Program-made: the position numbers and the translations under genes | The notes under the pieces: generated by a model | Told to the model about the DNA's origin: nothing | What the model saw: the letters and a program-made list of their open reading frames with translations, nothing else | The model's database searches: none | Part shown: in pieces, positions 59,601 through 64,000 of the stretch | Layout: each line of letters starts with the position of its first letter | Position numbering within the stretch: position 1 is the stretch's first letter | Assembly (NCBI GenBank): GCA_033439765.1 | Contig: JAULSN010000004.1 | Span: forward strand, 3,234,001-3,298,000 | DNA length: 64,000 nucleotides | Reading direction: 5' to 3' | Source of the DNA: Lasiosphaeria ovina | Lineage: Eukaryota > Ascomycota > Sordariomycetes > Sordariales > Lasiosphaeriaceae

Positions 59601-62600
59601 TCGCGCCCGCCCCCATCTTCTGCTTATATTTGGGCCAAATGAGAGAGGCGTCTCCAAAATAAATAAAACACAGTCGTCATGATTTGTCGTCCCCCGTCCT
59701 CCCGCGGGGCGCCATGCAGCAGCCTCCTTTTTTTTTCTCCTTGTCCTCCCTATTCTTAATTTTGACGTCTTTTTGCAGTCCCGATCCCGCGTAAACCTCT
59801 CTCCCAATCTTGTGGCACGCATTGTATGTATGTACTGCACGACGGGGACAGGGAAAGTACCTCAGCTGTCGTGCGACAACAACCCTATCTTGCTCCTCCC
59901 TCTTTCGGCCTGTCGTCAATATACGGCACAGTACTCCGTACGCGGGTTCAGATAGGTATTTTCCGCGATGGCGTTTCTCTTTTTCTCTCGCCGCGGGGCG
60001 GCGCGCGCGCGGGGCTGGAAAGGACAGGCAGGGATTTGCAAGTCGGCCGGAAGCCTCTCCGCGAGTTTCCCATATGGGGAAGGGCCCACCTTTTCCCGTT
60101 GTCTTTTATGATCTGTCATATTTTTTGGTGGGCTCTTTTTCTCTTTTACTGTTAACACACTTGCGAAGACCGGCCGTTCCATCTTCGTTTCTTATGGTGC
60201 AACGGCGAACGGCTTCTTGGTGGGGAATGGGGGATCGGAGAAGGGCCGGTCGCTCGCTAGCTCACTTCGGTCGAACTGCCCTGGGCTGGGTGGCCATGGT
60301 GACTGACCTGAACAGGGAACCTCGCTCAACCCTCCCCCCTTTTTACCTTTACCCTAACCCCCTTTCAGACCAACCACACCACACCACCACGCCTGCCCTA
60401 CCAATTAGGTTACCTAATGGCGTTGCTTGGCGTGTTAGTCGTGGGATGTATCCGCCGAGGCTGAATTCCAGAGGTAACGACTCGCGATGCGCCCCTGGAT
60501 GCTGCCGGGTATATCCGTCCAAAAGAGCTGTTCGATGGCCGCTTCTTGCAGTCTGGACTGTTTATCCTCGCAGTCGACAAGCCACATACATGTTGATACC
60601 GTGTGTCGTACGGAACATGGATGTCGGTTTGGTTTCAGAGAATGACAGAAGGGCAGGGCTCCAATGCCAATATGCCGACTCCCTGGGTCCCGCTCTGAGA
60701 GGTCGGTCGCGTTGCACCACTTTATCGTAGGCCAAATGCAGTGTTCCGTTTGCAGCTATCTCAATCCTGCCGAGTCCGGGGCTTGCCTTGACAACAGGCC
60801 GAGAGAGGTGAGGAGCGGCCTGGCGGCGGCGGCACGACGGCAGCTAGCCTATCCCTTTTGAGCGTCTCTCTCGACTAGAGCAGAGCGGTCCGCCATGGGC
60901 CTGGAACTGCGGCTCGCCGCCGAGTGAAACCCACGGCCGCATCGGTCGCCATGTATTGTGTTGTACATGAGGCCCAGAGGAAGGCCATTTTTAATCTATA
61001 GCAGCAGGACATGTTCGCCTGAGGCCGGGCCATAGCATGATGTGGGTATCATCCGGGATTGCAAGCAAGGCTTTCTGTGCCGTGTCGTAGCAGCAGCAAC
61101 TCTGAACCAGAGACTCTTCCAACGGCAGCCAGATAAAGATGCGATTGGCGATGACTCTTGGCAATGATCTGGAAGCTTGTTGACCACGATGGGCGCATCA
61201 GCACGTAATCCGCCGGCAAGGCCTACGAGGAGCAAGGACAAGGCTGGAATCCGAGACTGCGTATTTTTATCGTCTTGCCTCCAACTGGCCCAACCGTGAG
61301 GAGCACTTAGGCCGAGCCAACCGACAAGCGAGACTCCGCCTGCAATGAGATAGGTATAATCGACACCGAGTTAGGCCATTTCAAGTCAGCCAGCCTTCTT
61401 CGGTGACACCATCTCGCGACACTATCACGATATAAGCTCGGACGTTCCGCCAGGCGGTAAAACTCTGTCAGGATCGCCTTGCGCTGCAGCTACCCTATCA
61501 CCCCATGTGGGGGTATCACGACGAGGCAGCAGGTACCCGAAATGGCTGACTCTGTTGTCTTGATGGCGTGTCACGGAACAATTCGTATCTTGGTTACCAG
61601 GCCGCTGGACGACTGACGACGTTCTACTCAGCATCTCTCGCTGCATCGCCCATGCCAAGTCTGGGTACCCGCCAGGGAGAGAGCGCGATGCGCGCGCTGC
61701 TGTGAGACCCGTCCGTGCCGCCATGGTCCGTCCCGCCGTCGTTGGGTCTCGTTCGTTGGGCCATGTCTGCTTATCATATGGGGCCGACCCGTCATCCGGG
61801 CAGCAGCATCCATTGCAGAAAGGGAGCGGTGAGCGGCGCTCTCTGGGTGTCCAGAGGGGCTGATACTACTCGCACCTGTTGCACCTGTATGGCTGTGCAA
61901 GCCTTGATAGATAAGTGTCTGACACCAAGAGCCCAAGTTGTCGTCGAGGAGGGAGGGGGTCATCAACAAAATGGCCCGAGCTGTCCAACAGATCGAAACG
62001 CCCCGTCGATCTCAAGCCGAGGGGGCGCTCGGCGATCGATAGGGGGCTATGTACGTATCTCTCACTCCTTGCACACTTGATCTCACAACTCCCCGAGCAT
62101 GTCGGAATGCTGCGCCGCACACCTGCCGGCATATCAAAACGACATGGGAAGCCGGTGGGGGGAGCTGGGTGCTGCCGGGCGCCACATTGTTGCAAATCAG
62201 ATGCGAACAATCGGAGGCTGGCTGAGATTTCACAGACAGCGAGACACACAGCAGCAAAAACGGTGTTAGGTATGTGCATCCATCCATTCGTACGCTTCAC
62301 TCCTGTCTGTGTAAGGGGGGCAGCCAGACGGCACCCAAGATTGTCCAGGGGGGGGGGGCAAGGGTTCGAGAAGGACACGGTTTCCGTGATCCGGTCCGGC
62401 GCCCCATAAGGGACAGGCCGGACGGGTAGACAGACTGGACTGGCTGGGACGTGGAACGTGGACGTGGAACGAGAACGGAGCCGCTGCAAGATAAGGTAAG
62501 GCGAGGCGGGCAGGCAGGCAGGCAGCGGGCGGGCTGGCGCTCAGGCTTGGCCTAAAAATCTGCTTCATGCTGATTGTTCATTGAACTGAACTGCCCTACG

Positions 62601-64000
62601 TACCTTGGCTGTCATTACTGCATTGCGCTGCGCACCGCGCACTCTTGTGTCCTGTTGTGTGGGCTTCCATGAACTTAAATTGCGGTAAGGAAGAGAGAGT
62701 GGATAGGTGGTTCGTGCGTTTGTTCCATCCTGTCTTCCTGAACATTCGTGCCCAGGCTATCCGCATGGACGGGCGGTACCTTGACTATCCTGAAATCGGC
62801 GGCCGAATGGGGAGCGCTCCCTGACATGGAGCCTCACGGAACCTGGGACTAGCTTCGAATCACCCGGCGTTGACTGCCGTAGCTGCCGTAGCTAGGTAGG
62901 GCGGGTGATTGCTGCCGCGGTTTGCGCTGCCCATTAATAATGAGGTAGGTGAGGTAGGTATTCGCACTAGCAGTTGGTAGTGATAAATTTGCACAGCGGC
63001 CACCTTCCATTCCATCGGCAGGCAGGTTTGTTGGTGCCCGGCTGGGAGAGCGACGTGCGCTGGCGAGGGAGGATGCAGTTTGCGTTTGCAGAGTGCATGG
63101 CAGCGCAGCAGCGCAATTGCGGGCCGCCAAGCAATCGCGTGTGGGTTTCTGCTTTCTGGAGCCCAGGCTGGTGGTGGTTGAAGATGGATTCAGATTTCAG
63201 ATTCACGGCTCGGCCGCCTGCCGCCTGGGCTCCACTCCCTGCTGGTCTCGGCGCCTCAGGCTGCACAAACGCTTATCTTGGACCCCCACAGCATGCTCTC
63301 CATATTAAAATCATTCGTGTGGGGGACATGTCGCCCATGTGGCGGTTCGTGTGGCCGGGGCTGCGTCCCACCCTTGGCACCCTGTCGAAAAGGCCCGTCC
63401 GACCGTCGCCCCGTGTCACTTTTGCTGATAACGTCGCAGATTCACGGCCTCCCGTTCGCCAGCATCGGCAACCCCCCTGGCCAGCACGGACCAGGCGGAA
63501 AGGGCTGCGAGGCCTTGTCTGGCAAGTCCAACGGGCAGAAGACCCAGTTGGCCCGATTTGGGGCGTGTGGAGCAGCCTGGAAGAGTGGAAGGGGCCAAGG
63601 GCCATATTTCCATGCGGGAGTGGAGGGGCTCTGGGGGATGAGGTGGTCTGCTGGCTCTGGCTCTCGCTGGCTCTGGGCCACCTGAAAGGAAAAGCGAACA
63701 GCCGTCCGTCCCCTTCTAATCTTCCCACGTCTCCGCTGTTGTCGCCGCCGCTGCTGCCAACGCCCGCGTTGTGCCTCGAGGTTCATCAGACCAAACCCAC
63801 CCGGGCAGGTAGGCAGGTACCCACTCCTGCCCATCTTCCCGCGACATCTCCACGTCCCACCCGCGCTTGCGAGAGCTCTATTCTCAATGCGCGCACCTGC
63901 TCCGTAATGTATTCCATAGCAGCGATATTCGGCACACCACGCCGCAGCAAGCACTACCTACCGCGGATCAAGAGTTCCAAGGTAAGTTATGCAGGGTATC
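59601..64000. other. Gene-free region to the window end (part 2)
   Basis: Several open frames of 100-300 codons exist here, but they are low in complexity, overlap each other on both strands and show no domain or splice support. A GGCA/GCAGG run lies at about 62507-62527, and AGGTAGGTGAGGTAGGT-type motifs lie near 62890-62960. A gene may start just beyond 64000. Confidence 0.4.

Noticed and set aside
59810..60730. 306-codon plus-strand frame
   Set aside because: No recognisable domain, uneven composition, overlapped by other frames, no splice or start support.
61866..62489. 207-codon minus-strand frame
   Set aside because: Mirrors an equally long plus-strand frame over the same DNA and has no domain; probably chance in GC-rich sequence.

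Overview
The window looks like nuclear DNA of a filamentous ascomycete (Pezizomycotina, most likely a Sordariomycete). The evidence is short GT-AG introns of about 47-220 nt with CTAAC/CTGAC-like branch sites, fungal-type genes (FlbD-class Myb factor, fungal TPR/O-GlcNAc transferase, fungal copia-family polyprotein), GC-rich coding regions, and very long intergenic stretches full of microsatellites. There are no operons, ribosome binding sites, CRISPR arrays, rRNA genes or recognisable tRNAs. The species cannot be named from the sequence alone.

Layout. 1-722: 3' end of SEC23 (COPII coat). 1264-2146: five-exon RPL12 (uL11). 2147-8297: gene-free, microsatellite-rich. 8298-13415: four-exon TPR/O-GlcNAc transferase homologue of about 1648 aa, with a 4-codon upstream ORF ending in a TGATG overlap at the start codon. 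13416-26948: a 13.5-kb stretch without a convincing gene (one small MITE-like repeat), leading into 26949-28010, an intronless FlbD/RCA-1-type two-repeat Myb regulator. A 1.2-kb transposon-like element with 8-bp target duplications (28045-29259) lies 34 bp after the Myb stop codon. 29260-37302 is again almost gene-free. 37303-38079 (-) is an unrecognised small gene and 41440-44168 (-) is an 814-aa coiled-coil protein of unknown function.

44864-54580 is the accessory part. A degenerate Ty1/copia retrotransposon lies on the minus strand, with several gag stops, most of the reverse transcriptase deleted, and a 5' LTR that breaks off at 49143; a further LTR fragment appears at 51742-51809. Between them lies a three-exon gene (49910-50867, -) for a heptad-repeat protein with a SAP-like C-terminus, whose terminal exon is duplicated in tandem. 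Then comes a fungal NCBP3-like cap-binding protein gene (52249-53927, -). A pair of roughly 350-bp inverted repeats (49156-49510 and 54201-54580) encloses both genes. From 54581 to the end (9.4 kb) I see no supportable gene.

The conserved genes are unrelated housekeeping or regulatory functions: secretion, translation, nucleocytoplasmic glycosylation, development and mRNA cap binding. The most unusual material is at 49-54.6 kb.
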